A stretch of 64,000 nucleotides of DNA from Spirochaetales bacterium (GCA_024233935.1 JACKOY010000007.1:62001-126000), one strand, 5' to 3'; numbered from the stretch's first letter, positions 36,035-45,386 are shown. Notes: a model not told the origin generated them from the letters alone. A program made the numbers and translations.

Positions 36035-36862
36035 TTATTTCAGAGCCACAATGTAGGCGATCCAGCAGTCTGCGGCTTCGCCCCGCACGGACTTGCGGAA
36101 TACTCCATTGCCTTCCCCTGAATCGTGGTCGGTACCTTCCCAGTAGAACTCCACATTCTGAAAACCAGCCTCCTCAAGAATCTCGGAAAGATCCCGGGGC
36201 GACCAGAGGCGCCAGTAATAGCGAAATGCGTTTCGCATGCTCGTTCCGTCCCGGAACTCGAAGTGAATGCGGCATTCCATTTCTGAAGTCAGCGGATAGA
36301 AGTGAGCGTGTTCCCAGACGTACCTGAAACCTTCGCAGGCACGCGGCTCTTCTTGCTCGGAATGAGCCTCGGCTCCTCCGAAGCAATCCATCACCATCAT
36401 GCCGTCAGGAGCGAGGTTCTCATACACCCGACGAAAGTAGCGCAACATCTCCCCGCGGGTCATAAAGATCCAGTAAGAGAAATTAAACGCGCAGATGATG
36501 TCGATGCCGGGTGTATCCGCTTCAAGCACGTTTGCGCGCCGAAGTTCCACCCGTTGCTGCTGTTCTGGCTTGAGCCGGCTGAGGTTGTGTCGTCGCCCCC
36601 ATTCCAGCGGCTCCGGATCAAGGTCGATGCAGATCGCGCGGTGGTCCGCATGGCGCTTCACCCATTCGCAGCTGAAACAGAATGTACCTGAAAAGTCCTC
36701 GCGTAAGGTTTTCGGCCGGCGGTTCCGGGCTTTGCGATAGAAACGCTCCACCATCTGCGCCTCGAACTCAGGATTCTGGACAGCTTCCTGGTAAAGTTCG
36801 TACTTGTCTGCCGTACGGGCAGTCAGGCGTGGTTTCGTTTTTGCGGACACTCTCAACTCCAA
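36035..36862 (-). CDS. Class I SAM-dependent methyltransferase
   Basis: A 275-residue protein with a SAM-binding fold: LREDFSGTFCFSCEWVKRH (motif I-like, with an unusual DFSGTFC in place of the glycine-rich loop), then ICIDLDPEPLEWGRRHNLSR with the acidic residue that holds the ribose. DIICAFNFSYWIFMTRGEML and LAPDGMMVMDCFGGAEA follow. The substrate is unknown. It is convergent with the metXW operon (11 bases apart) and divergent from the patatin gene. Confidence 0.85.
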   Translation of the reverse strand: MELRVSAKTKPRLTARTADKYELYQEAVQNPEFEAQMVERFYRKARNRRPKTLREDFSGTFCFSCEWVKRHADHRAICIDLDPEPLEWGRRHNLSRLKPEQQQRVELRRANVLEADTPGIDIICAFNFSYWIFMTRGEMLRYFRRVYENLAPDGMMVMDCFGGAEAHSEQEEPRACEGFRYVWEHAHFYPLTSEMECRIHFEFRDGTSMRNAFRYYWRLWSPRDLSEILEEAGFQNVEFYWEGTDHDSGEGNGVFRKSVRGEAADCWIAYIVALK

Positions 36863-36987
36863 CTGAGGTTATTGCAGACAGAGTTTCGTCCGGGTCCTTA
36901 TGTGACAATATCTTTCCCTTACGTCTCCATGGGCCGGGGATCAGCCGTGCTTGCAGGAAAGGAAGGTTCTGGGTTTCTGGTTGCATC

Positions 36988-37926
36988 ATGTCCAGACTCT
37001 GGTGGAAACGCAATTACACGCCCGACCAGGTGGCGCTTTGCCTGAACTCCTCTTTCTTCGGATTCTTTGCGCATTCGGGTTTTCTGCACTCCCTGACAAT
37101 GTCGGGTTTTACTCCTGGTCATATCTCCGGCGCCAGCGCGGGCGCGCTGGTCGCCGGTCTGTACGCGAGCGGCCTGGACACCGGTCGCATTTGCGCCCTG
37201 CTTCGAGACCCCCGCATTGCATCGGTCTTTCGGGAGCGCGGAAGCATGTGGCGTCTTTTCAGGACATTGATCGGTCGAGAAGGTGCGACGGGCGCCCTGG
37301 CCGGACATCAGGGGCGCGCCCTTTTGCGCGACTATCTGGGCGAACGGCGCATAGAGGAATGTTCGCGGGCCCGGCTGGCAATTTCCGTTGCGAACCTCAG
37401 CCGCGTGGAAAGCGAACTCTTACGCCACGGCAAAATCGTCGATGCCGTGCTCGCCAGTTGCGCCGTGCCCGGCATGTTTGCGGCGCAGGCGGTGGGCGCA
37501 GATCTCTACTGGGATGGAGGCGTTGCGGATCCGGTGCCTTTCGAACACTGGCTGGAGGATCGAAGGGTTCGCCTGATCGTGATCCATCTGGCCCTGAACA
37601 CAGCGGAGCTGCAGAGCCGGGCAGCGCCGCATCGCTTCGGGTTTTACGGGGGGCTCGCCCGTTCCCATCAAATCATTTCGGACGAAATCTACCGCCTTAA
37701 GAGCGAGCTTGCCCGTAGGGCCGGCAAGCGCCTGCTCGTCTACCGGACCATTACGCCGCGGCCGGGTCCGCACCTGCTCAATCTCGGGCCCCGTTGTCAG
37801 CAGATGGGTGCGCGCACCGCAACCCGGGCCGCCCATGAGCTCGGCGCCATGGTCAGGCTCACCGCTGCCAGGGGCGACCATGCCGGAAAAAACATTGCCC
37901 CCCGCCGGTCTGGGAAGCAATTGTAG
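36988..37926 (+). CDS. Patatin-like phospholipase
   Basis: A 312-residue protein started at the ATG giving MSRLWWKRNYTPDQVAL; the reading frame upstream is open but not family-like. The nucleophile elbow is GASAG with Ser50, and the Asp of the dyad is in YWDGGVADPVPFE near residue 174. The oxyanion-hole region is LNSSFFGFFAHSGFL instead of the usual GGGxxG. It should hydrolyse acyl ester bonds of lipids in or at the membrane. It ends five bases before the SpoIIE phosphatase gene. Confidence 0.85.
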   Translation: MSRLWWKRNYTPDQVALCLNSSFFGFFAHSGFLHSLTMSGFTPGHISGASAGALVAGLYASGLDTGRICALLRDPRIASVFRERGSMWRLFRTLIGREGATGALAGHQGRALLRDYLGERRIEECSRARLAISVANLSRVESELLRHGKIVDAVLASCAVPGMFAAQAVGADLYWDGGVADPVPFEHWLEDRRVRLIVIHLALNTAELQSRAAPHRFGFYGGLARSHQIISDEIYRLKSELARRAGKRLLVYRTITPRPGPHLLNLGPRCQQMGARTATRAAHELGAMVRLTAARGDHAGKNIAPRRSGKQL

Positions 37927-37931
37927 CGCAC

Positions 37932-40238
37932 ATGCTTTTTTTCAATGACTGGGGCATTGCAACGCTGATCTGCTGCGTCTTTACGCTGCTCTTGTTCGGA
38001 TATCTGGCGTACCTACCGAACAAGACCACTTCGACCCGCTTGCTGGTTGTCTTTTATTTGGGCGCGTTCGTGCTCGACTTTGGATTTTTGCTTTCCGCCC
38101 TCCTGCCGGAGCCAGTTGGGGCCTATCATCGTTTCGTCACGGTTCCCGGGGCTTTTATACCGTTGATTGCCATTGTTCAGTTCGCCTATTACTATCCGCG
38201 CCTTGACCATGCGCGCGAATCACGAATCGTGCTTGTGCTTTCAATTCTACTCGGTCTTGCGCTCGTCGCTGATTTCTTCTGGCGGGCATACGATTTGCGC
38301 CCGAGCTTTGACTTTGCCGGCGAGATATTTAACTATCCGAATGAAGTGGGTAGTCGGGTCGCCATCGGTATTCTGGCGTTCGTGCTCTGGTTTATCGTTG
38401 TCATGACGCGGAAGCTGCGGCTTGCAAAGTCATCCTCTGAGCGTCGTGCCCTCTGGCAACTTCTGCTGGCCGTTCTGATCCCGTCTCTGGTCCCGGGCAT
38501 TGCCAATCTGCTATTTCAGAGTGGGCGCATTGAGCACTCGACGTTCCAACAGATCTTTGTGGTCACGACCCTGCTCGGTTATTTCGCGCTGACGATTGTA
38601 TTTATCAATAACACCGTCGAACGCACGAGCTTCATGACAAAGATCGTGGGCATTTCGGTAGTGACCATCCTGCTCGTGGTGCAGGCGCTGGCGACCGTGA
38701 TCAACCGTCAGAACAAAGAGAATTTCGACAACTTTCATGTGCTGGACGCGCGCAGCCACGCGGCCGCCATCTTGCGGGGCAGCGAAGAAGCCTACGTGCT
38801 GGCTTTTCCATTGAGCGGTCAGCCCGACGATAGCGTTTCTGTCCTCTACAACGAAAGTGACTATGATCTCGATCTTGAACAGGTGCGAACCAGCTTTCTG
38901 GACACGCTGGCCACTGCGAACTTTGAGCGCCGCCTGCCGCGGGCCGTAGACCCGCGCACGACAGAGCTTTTCTTCGCTTACCACGTGATGGACGAAGCGA
39001 ATGGTCGCGTACTCGAAGTCGGTTACCCTTATCTGAGCTACCGTCGGTTTGTGGACGGTTCCGCTCGCAAGATCGCCGTTATTACTTTGATTCTGGTCGT
39101 CATTATTCTGGCTCTGTATCCAATCTTCTTTTCGCGCAACCTGGTCCGGCCCTTAAATACGCTTTTGGAAGGCGTGGGGGAGGTAAACACCGGCAATCTG
39201 GAAGTTCGCATTCCCGTCATGGTGCAGGACGAGATCGGCTATCTTTCCGAATCGTTCAACGGGATGGTCCGGAACATACTCGAAGGAAAGCGCAAGCTGG
39301 AAGACTACGCCAATACGCTCGAAAGCAAGGTCAAGGAGCGCACCCGGGAAGTGGTCGATAAGATGCAGACAATCGAGAAGCTGAAGATCCAGCAGGACGG
39401 GGACTACTACCTGACAGCCCTGATTGCACGACCGCTGACCACCAACTGGAACAAATCAAGTCTGGTGGCGACTGACTTTCACATTGAGCAGAAGAAGAAA
39501 TTTGCCTTTCGCCGGCGGGAATCCGAACTGGGGGGCGACATCTGCATTTCCGGCAACCTGCGTTTCGGTGGTGACGCGGATCGCTACGTGATGTTCTGCA
39601 ATGCCGACGCGATGGGCAAGTCGATGCAGGGCGCCGGCGGTGCCATCGTGATGGGTACGGCCATGAACCACATCATGTCGCGTTCAGCCGGCCGGGACCG
39701 CATTCTGCAGATCAGTCCCGAAGAGTGGTTGCGGCGCACCTACCACGAACTGAACGACATCTTCAGCACCTTCGACGGATCCATGAGCATCTCGGCCTTC
39801 GTGGGCCTGATTCACGAAAAGAGCGGCACGATGTTGTTTTTCAATGCGGAGCACCCCTGGACGGTCCTGTACCGCAATGGTGCGGCCAGCTTCATTGAAG
39901 AAGAACTCATGTTGCGCAAGATAGGACTGGAGTCCGAATTTGATCTGCAGCTACAGACTTTTCAGCTCGAACCAGGGGACGTGCTGTTTACGGGGAGCGA
40001 CGGTCGCGACGATCTGGACCTGACCCCCGAATCGGAAGACCGCGTCATCAACGAAGACCACGATCTTTTCCGACGACTGGTAGAGCAGGGTAAGGGCGAC
40101 CTAAAACGCATCGTGCTCTTGATCAAAGAATTCGGCGAGCTGACCGACGACCTGTCCTTGATTCGAGTCGGTTTTCAGGAAACCAGTACTGGTCCGGTGC
40201 CGGCGAAGGAGGCCGAAACAACGCAGCAATCGGACTGA
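37932..40238 (+). CDS. Membrane SpoIIE-type protein phosphatase with HAMP domain
   Basis: A 768-residue protein. About seven membrane helices occupy residues 5-235, then an extracytoplasmic-looking segment and a further helix near 378-398. A HAMP domain follows (VRPLNTLLEGVGEVNTGNLE), then a coiled coil (LEDYANTLESKVKERTREV). The PP2C/SpoIIE domain runs from about 520 to 755, with ELGGDICISGNLRFGG, MFCNADAMGKSMQGAG and VLFTGSDGRDDLDL carrying the metal-binding aspartates. It probably dephosphorylates an anti-sigma-factor antagonist in response to a membrane signal. Such proteins are numerous in Leptospira-type genomes. Confidence 0.92.
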   Translation: MLFFNDWGIATLICCVFTLLLFGYLAYLPNKTTSTRLLVVFYLGAFVLDFGFLLSALLPEPVGAYHRFVTVPGAFIPLIAIVQFAYYYPRLDHARESRIVLVLSILLGLALVADFFWRAYDLRPSFDFAGEIFNYPNEVGSRVAIGILAFVLWFIVVMTRKLRLAKSSSERRALWQLLLAVLIPSLVPGIANLLFQSGRIEHSTFQQIFVVTTLLGYFALTIVFINNTVERTSFMTKIVGISVVTILLVVQALATVINRQNKENFDNFHVLDARSHAAAILRGSEEAYVLAFPLSGQPDDSVSVLYNESDYDLDLEQVRTSFLDTLATANFERRLPRAVDPRTTELFFAYHVMDEANGRVLEVGYPYLSYRRFVDGSARKIAVITLILVVIILALYPIFFSRNLVRPLNTLLEGVGEVNTGNLEVRIPVMVQDEIGYLSESFNGMVRNILEGKRKLEDYANTLESKVKERTREVVDKMQTIEKLKIQQDGDYYLTALIARPLTTNWNKSSLVATDFHIEQKKKFAFRRRESELGGDICISGNLRFGGDADRYVMFCNADAMGKSMQGAGGAIVMGTAMNHIMSRSAGRDRILQISPEEWLRRTYHELNDIFSTFDGSMSISAFVGLIHEKSGTMLFFNAEHPWTVLYRNGAASFIEEELMLRKIGLESEFDLQLQTFQLEPGDVLFTGSDGRDDLDLTPESEDRVINEDHDLFRRLVEQGKGDLKRIVLLIKEFGELTDDLSLIRVGFQETSTGPVPAKEAETTQQSD

Positions 40239-40297
40239 TTCGGGGCCCACAGGTGAAGGGCCTCCAAAAACGGCGCATCGAACTGCAGGGGGTTCGT

Positions 40298-40322
40298 CGC
40301 CGCCCGGCTGTTTTCGGCGGCG
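40298..40322. repeat. Inverted repeat between convergent genes
   Basis: CGCCGCC and GGCGGCG form a 7-base-pair stem with an 11-base loop in the 105 bases between the ends of the phosphatase and OmpA genes. There is no good T run on either strand, so a terminator role is only possible. Confidence 0.3.
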
Positions 40323-40343
40323 GGTGAGAGCGGGGTCCGCCTG

Positions 40344-41552
40344 CTACTCCGTCACAATCAGAATTTCCACACGCCGGTTGCGGGCCCGACCTTCGGGGGT
40401 AGCGTTGCTTGCAATGGGCTGGGTTTCGCCAAAGCCACGGTAAGACATGCGCCGCGATTCAATGCCGTTCGACTGCGACAGCGCCCGGACCACGGTTCGG
40501 GCCCGGGACTCGGAGAGCCGCAGGTTGTAGGCGCTTGATCCCGTGTTGTCGGTATGTCCGGAGATGCGTATCTCCCGTCCCGGGAAGCGTGACAGGATCG
40601 TAGCGACGTGCTCGAGTTCGGCCCGGGCCGCCGGCGTCAGCTGATCGGAGTCGTGATCGAAGAGGATCGCGTTTAAGTCCAGGGCCACGCCTTCATCGGT
40701 CTGGCGTACGTTTAGATTGCCGCTGTCCGGCAGATGTTCGCGGATAGACTCGACCATCTCCTCGCGGTCGGTTACGCTGACCTGGCGTCGCTTGCGATAC
40801 CAGGAATCGATGCGAAACAGGAACTCCTGGCGACTGCCATCTGCCAGGATGAATTCGTAGACCAGGCGATTTGTGTCGTAGACGGGAATACCGGCCTCGC
40901 GATCGAACCAGAGTTCACAGCTCGAAAAACCATTGATCTGCAGGATGTTTCCGGCCCCCCGATGACGAAAGCTGTAGCGGTACCGGATCAGGTCGAAGGA
41001 TTGTTCGCCGAGGTTGGCTGCCGGGGGCAGCGGGGCCGGTCCCGCATACTCGTAGTTGACACTTACCGGCAGACGCAATCGTACACTCACGAAGTCCATT
41101 GTCTCGACCGCCGGGGCGTTCCAGCCATCTCCGGGGGAGAGCGGACGATCGGGGAAGGACGGCAGACTCTGCAGATTGGGCATCACGTACTCTTCGGGCA
41201 CCTCGTAGTTGCCGTTCTTGTGAATCAGAAAGTGCGAATCGAAGGTTTGCTCCTGGCGGAACTCTCCCGTTAGGCGGGGGCTCCGGGAGTAGGTCAGAAA
41301 CTGGCCGTCGAGTACCGCCCCGTCCTCACGCCGGTCCACTACACGCAGGATAATCCGGTTTTTCTCTTCGCGGCTGTCCCAGGCAAGGCCATTAAAGATG
41401 CGGATGTCCTGGTATTTGTCAACGGTCAGGACCTCGTTCGGTTCCAGGCGAAATTCGAAGCGGACCCCGGGCCCTTCGGCCATGGTCGGGTTGGAAAGCA
41501 GGGCCAGCAAAACCGCCGCCCGTAGCCCCTGGATCCAGGTTGCCTGTCGCAT
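40344..41552 (-). CDS. OmpA-family envelope protein
   Basis: A 402-residue exported protein: signal WIQGLRAAVLLALLSNPTMA, a beta-rich region of unknown function to about 285, and a C-terminal OmpA-like peptidoglycan-binding domain (LNAILFDHDSDQLTPAARAE, ISGHTDNTGSSAYNLRLSES, MSYRGFGETQPIASNATPEG, NRRVEILI). The N-terminal region includes FEFRLEPNEVLTVDKYQDIR, not a typical 8-strand barrel. It probably links the outer membrane or periplasm to peptidoglycan. It is convergent with the SpoIIE gene. Confidence 0.88.
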   Translation of the reverse strand: MRQATWIQGLRAAVLLALLSNPTMAEGPGVRFEFRLEPNEVLTVDKYQDIRIFNGLAWDSREEKNRIILRVVDRREDGAVLDGQFLTYSRSPRLTGEFRQEQTFDSHFLIHKNGNYEVPEEYVMPNLQSLPSFPDRPLSPGDGWNAPAVETMDFVSVRLRLPVSVNYEYAGPAPLPPAANLGEQSFDLIRYRYSFRHRGAGNILQINGFSSCELWFDREAGIPVYDTNRLVYEFILADGSRQEFLFRIDSWYRKRRQVSVTDREEMVESIREHLPDSGNLNVRQTDEGVALDLNAILFDHDSDQLTPAARAELEHVATILSRFPGREIRISGHTDNTGSSAYNLRLSESRARTVVRALSQSNGIESRRMSYRGFGETQPIASNATPEGRARNRRVEILIVTE

Positions 41553-41707
41553 AGTTCCTTTTCGTCCCCCCCGGAGAAACCTTGAGGGGCGGCCGGTCCT
41601 AAAAAGAGCTCAGGATTCGCGAACGGGGGCCCAGGACATCAAAAGTGTTTGAAGCAGTGGGTAGGGGCCCGGAGTATGACCGCATTCAAGCGAGATAGCG
41701 TGCATCT

Positions 41708-42070
41708 ATGATCCTACTGGAAGGTTTACACCACATATCGCTCGGCACGGCCGACCTCGAGCGCAGCGTTGAATTTTATCAAAACGTGTTGGGTTTTGAC
41801 CTTCTTGAGCGCGAGGAGCTGTACGCGGTTCTCAATCTCGATCCGATCGCCGTCCGCTTCAACCTGGTGCAGAACTACAAGGCTGCCGTGACGAATCCCG
41901 GTGAGTTCAGCTTCGCCTACGTCCTCGACGTGGACGACTTTACAAACGCGCTGGAAGAATTGGAAAGCCGCGGGGTTGAGATCAAAGGGCCCCTGGCAAT
42001 CGAAGGCGGCGAATCCATGGTCATCAAGGACCCCGACGGCCACCTGATCGAACTTTTTTACAATGAGTGA
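41708..42070 (+). CDS. VOC (glyoxalase-fold) family protein
   Basis: A 120-residue protein of the vicinal-oxygen-chelate superfamily. LHHISLGTADLERSVEFYQN at the start and MVIKDPDGHLIELFYNE at the end carry the usual His/Glu metal positions, with the two beta-alpha-beta-beta-beta units between. Superfamily members include glyoxalase I, dioxygenases and resistance proteins; the substrate cannot be assigned. It stands alone; 155 bases without a supported feature precede it. Confidence 0.85.
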   Translation: MILLEGLHHISLGTADLERSVEFYQNVLGFDLLEREELYAVLNLDPIAVRFNLVQNYKAAVTNPGEFSFAYVLDVDDFTNALEELESRGVEIKGPLAIEGGESMVIKDPDGHLIELFYNE

Positions 42071-42090
42071 TGCAGGCCATCAGGCCTGCA
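42071..42090. terminator. Possible bidirectional terminator (inverted repeat)
   Basis: TGCAGGCC and GGCCTGCA form a perfect 8-base-pair stem with an ATCA loop, directly after the VOC stop and over the last codons of the convergent small gene. Neither strand has a strong T run, so termination strength is uncertain. Confidence 0.4.
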
Positions 42091-42295
42091 TGTTGATGGT
42101 ATTTCCCAGCAGCTGGTAGCGCGCCTTCATCTCATTGGGTCGAATGGCCCGGGAGGCGGCAGAGTCTTCCTCGGCCTGACGATTCGTTGTGTCTGAACCG
42201 GGCAGGCGCCCCGGGTTCTCTGTGAGCTTGATCTTTGGCAGTTCAAACTGGGCCGGATTCTTCAGCCCTACTTCTGCTCCCACGCGTACTTCCAT
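42080..42295 (-). CDS. Small protein of unknown function
   Basis: A 71-residue polar protein. The start is strongly supported: AGGAG lies six bases before the ATG, one of the best ribosome binding sites in the window, and a CATAAT at 42339-42344 on the same strand could be a -10 element about 45 bases upstream. The sequence (FELPKIKLTENPGRLPGSDT, then MKARYQLLGNTINMQA) shows no membrane segment or motif that I know. The short helical C-terminus might bind a partner. It is unlikely to be a shadow, since no gene lies opposite it. Confidence 0.6.
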   Translation of the reverse strand: MEVRVGAEVGLKNPAQFELPKIKLTENPGRLPGSDTTNRQAEEDSAASRAIRPNEMKARYQLLGNTINMQA

Positions 42296-42418
42296 GTTGA
42301 TCTCCTGTGATTGCCTGCGTTACCGACAAATTCTGTGTATTATGTCCGGTGGGCCGCGCGATTCGCCAGCCACCTTCGTATCCTGAGCCCGCGCCGACGG
42401 CCTGTAAAGCGAATTTGT

Positions 42419-44059
42419 TTACGCCGTCACAGCGCCTTCCAGCACCTGGGCCAATAGATCCCGGGCACAAACCCGTAGCGCCATGACTTCTTCGGCTCCC
42501 TCAAAAATTGAAAAAACCCGCGCGTCCACGAAATAGCGCGAAACGGCGTATTCTTCGGCGTAACCCATGCCACCGTGGATCTGCATGGCCTCCCGGGTTA
42601 CCCATTCGGAGATACGCGAAGCATAAAACTTGACCAGGGTTGCCTCCATGCTGCCCTGATGATCGTCCATCAATCGGGCTACATGGTAGGAGTACTGCCG
42701 CGAAGCCTGCACAATCATGGCCATGCGTGCGATTTTCCAGCGGGTGATCTGGTAGGCGGCGATTTCTTTGCCAAAAACCTTGCGTTCGGAAGCGTATCGC
42801 ACGGCCGCTTCCAGGGCGGCCTGCATAACCCCGTTGGCCCTGGCTGCTGTTTGCACGCGACCCCCCGCGAATCCGGCCATTTGCAGGTAAAAACCTTTGC
42901 CGCGACCCTCTTCACCACCAATCAGGTTTTCGTCTGGAACGAAGTAGTTGTCGAAATTCACCTCAAAGCTGTGCATTCCGCGGTACCCGATCGTGGGGAT
43001 GGCGCTTCCTTCGACTTTGCCGCCCTTTTCCTGGGTATGTTCAAAACGGTGGCCGCGATCTCTGGGTTTTTCCGCCACCAGGATTGAAAGCCCGCGGTGT
43101 TTCAGTCCCGGATCTTTTTCGGTGCGCGCCAGGATCATGAGGGCGTCCGCGAATCCCGCAAAGGTGCACCAGGTTTTCACACCGTTGATGAGCCAGCCGC
43201 CTTCGGTCTTTTCGGCGGCGACCTTCATACCGGCCACGTCGCTACCATAGTTGGGCTCCGTGACGGCCACGGCATTGAAGATTTCGCCGGCCGCCAGCTT
43301 TGGCAACCAACGCGACTTCTGCTCTTCGGTGCCACCCTTCAGGATCGCTTTACTGAGGATTTCGGGGCGCGTAATCAAAGAACCGGCGATTGACAGGCCG
43401 CCCCGGGAAAGTTCTTCGGTGACCACCAGCATGCCCACGTTTCCGTAATCGTCCATGTAGCCGCCGTACTGCCCGGGGATGCTCAGGCCAAAGGCGCCCA
43501 TTTCCGAAAGCCCATTTAAGATTTCGTCTGGAATAAATTCGTCGTGGCGATGAATGTGCTCCGCCCGCGGAGCCACAATCTCGTCTGCAAACTGGCGGAA
43601 CGTGTCGCGCATCATCGCGTGGTCTTCCGACAGCGCAATCGCTCCGGTTTCCCCGCCGATAACTTTTTCGGCCACGCGATCGTAGCGATCTCTGGCCGTG
43701 GCAGCCTGAACGAGTTTGTTATTTTCTTCGCTGAAAAGGCCGTTCAGGCGGTCGTACGCCAGGCCGTATTCTTCGGCACGGCCGGCCAGTTCCCCGCGCA
43801 GTCGGTTGAAAGCCTCGCCGGCAAACAGGAGCGCCATGTCCTGTTCGAGTTCGCCGGCATCGTTTGCGTAGGCGGCAAATTGTTCCGAGATTCGATGCTC
43901 GGCAGTATGGTAGGACAGGTTGTAATGGACCAGCTGGTTCTCGTCCATACGCTCGACCGAGAGCTTGCCATTCTCCTGGGCGCGCGCGGCCAGGTTTTCT
44001 GTGATTTCTTTGAGGGCGGACCCGAGGGCCGAATTGAGTTTCGAACATTCCTCTTTCAT
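42419..44059 (-). CDS. Acyl-CoA dehydrogenase, (2S)-methylsuccinyl-CoA dehydrogenase-like
   Basis: A 546-residue FAD enzyme with a roughly 150-residue helical N-terminal extension, then a standard acyl-CoA dehydrogenase: FGLSIPGQYGGYMDDYGN, AVTEPNYGSDVAGMKV, WLINGVKTWCTFAGFAD, QIHGGMGYAEEYAVSRYFVD, and the catalytic Glu in FSIFEGAEEV. Length and the sequences TIGYRGMHSFEVNFDNYFVP and GRVQTAARANGVMQAALEA recall Mcd of the ethylmalonyl-CoA pathway (from memory). No other gene of that pathway is in the window, so the substrate is provisional. I chose the ATG at 44059 (MKEECSKLNSALG); the frame stays open further upstream, overlapping the ferrochelatase start region, but is not family-like. Confidence 0.8.
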   Translation of the reverse strand: MKEECSKLNSALGSALKEITENLAARAQENGKLSVERMDENQLVHYNLSYHTAEHRISEQFAAYANDAGELEQDMALLFAGEAFNRLRGELAGRAEEYGLAYDRLNGLFSEENNKLVQAATARDRYDRVAEKVIGGETGAIALSEDHAMMRDTFRQFADEIVAPRAEHIHRHDEFIPDEILNGLSEMGAFGLSIPGQYGGYMDDYGNVGMLVVTEELSRGGLSIAGSLITRPEILSKAILKGGTEEQKSRWLPKLAAGEIFNAVAVTEPNYGSDVAGMKVAAEKTEGGWLINGVKTWCTFAGFADALMILARTEKDPGLKHRGLSILVAEKPRDRGHRFEHTQEKGGKVEGSAIPTIGYRGMHSFEVNFDNYFVPDENLIGGEEGRGKGFYLQMAGFAGGRVQTAARANGVMQAALEAAVRYASERKVFGKEIAAYQITRWKIARMAMIVQASRQYSYHVARLMDDHQGSMEATLVKFYASRISEWVTREAMQIHGGMGYAEEYAVSRYFVDARVFSIFEGAEEVMALRVCARDLLAQVLEGAVTA

Positions 44060-44184
44060 ATAAGGTTCATCAAATCCGACTCCGGGCGTTCTGACCACCC
44101 AAATTCGCCCGGTCGACACTCTGTGCCGGGTGGGTGTGTCCGTTTTTTGGTGTGCGGGGCAAGCCGGCGAAGAACTCTGGAATC

Positions 44185-45240
44185 GTGACTCGCGAGGGTA
44201 TCCTGCTTGTGAATCTGGGGTCACCCGAGGCGCCGCGGCCCGGGCCCGTTCGCCGTTATCTGCGGGAGTTTCTTTCGGATCGTCGGGTGATCGATATTGC
44301 GGCGCCGGCCCGATGGTTGCTCCTGAATTTGATCATACTGCCGTTGCGTCCCCGTCGTTCTGCAGAGGCGTACGCTCAGATCTGGGAAGAGCAGGGTTCG
44401 CCTCTGGTCCGTCACGGCCGCGATCTGACGCTCGCTTTGTCGGAACTTCTGGAAGCGCGCTTTCCGGATCGATACCGCGTGGAGCTGGCGATGCGGTACG
44501 GCCAACCATCAATCGAAAGCGCCCTGGACGTGTTTCGGAAAGCCGGCATTGTTCAGATCACAGTGTTGCCGCTTTATCCCCAGTACTCTTCGGCCGCCAC
44601 GGCCAGCGTGATCGACGAGGTGATGCGCGCGGCATCCGTGCACTGGACTGTCCCGGCGCTGCGTTTTGTTCATAGTTTCTATGATCACGCTGGCTTCATT
44701 GTTCCTCTGGCGGAGCGCCTGCGTTCTTCCCTGGCGCACTTTGAGTCGGAAAGCGGGGGAGGGGCCGACCACGTTTTGTTCAGTTTTCACAGCGTTCCCG
44801 AGCGCCAGATCCTGCGTTCGGACGATCTCGGGGTCTGTAGTCTGGGCGCCTGCTGCGACGCCATCCGTCCACCCAACCCAAATTGTTACCGCGCCCACTG
44901 TTTCGCCACCGCGCGCGCTCTTGCCGGGCGTCTGGCTCTGGAGCCGGCGCGGTGGAGCGTGTCCTTCCAGTCGCGTCTGGGACGTACGCCCTGGCTGCGC
45001 CCCTACACCGATCATGTTCTGGCCGAGTTGCCCGAGCGAGGTGTGCGACGCCTGGTCATCGTATCGCCTTCTTTTGTGGCCGATTGCCTGGAGACCCTCG
45101 AAGAGTTGAATATGCGCGGTCGCGAGACCTTTTTGAACGCAGGGGGCGAACATTTTCATTACGTGCCCTGCTTGAACTCCGATCCCGCCTGGGTGCAGGG
45201 GCTACCCGATATTCTGGGTCTTCCGACGGCGCCGTCGTAG
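44185..45240 (+). CDS. hemH: Ferrochelatase with an internal cysteine cluster
   Basis: A 351-residue enzyme inserting iron into porphyrin at the end of heme synthesis. The start GTG gives MTREGILLVNLGSPEAPRPG; a GTG at 44134 would add 17 residues. ITVLPLYPQYSSAATASV, the active His in FSFHSVPER and the Glu in FVADCLETLEELNM fit the family. Between them GVCSLGACCDAIRPPNPNCY plus RAHC has five cysteines; a similar internal set binds [2Fe-2S] in one class of bacterial ferrochelatases. It is divergent from the flavoprotein gene, with 125 bases between starts. Confidence 0.93.
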   Translation: MTREGILLVNLGSPEAPRPGPVRRYLREFLSDRRVIDIAAPARWLLLNLIILPLRPRRSAEAYAQIWEEQGSPLVRHGRDLTLALSELLEARFPDRYRVELAMRYGQPSIESALDVFRKAGIVQITVLPLYPQYSSAATASVIDEVMRAASVHWTVPALRFVHSFYDHAGFIVPLAERLRSSLAHFESESGGGADHVLFSFHSVPERQILRSDDLGVCSLGACCDAIRPPNPNCYRAHCFATARALAGRLALEPARWSVSFQSRLGRTPWLRPYTDHVLAELPERGVRRLVIVSPSFVADCLETLEELNMRGRETFLNAGGEHFHYVPCLNSDPAWVQGLPDILGLPTAPS

Positions 45241-45386
45241 ACCGGGTTTGTGGCCGGCAAATCGATACTTGAGGCGATTGCTCGCTGTTTTCCAGCCTCG
45301 CGGCGGCATTAAAAAGTCTCAATCCGCGCACCTCAGCTGTCCGATATTGAACCCGGATGCATTTTTTCAAAGGCCGAGATGCGCAT

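Noticed and set aside
40298..40322. Firm intrinsic terminator
   Set aside because: Stem present but no T run on either strand, so listed only as an inverted repeat.
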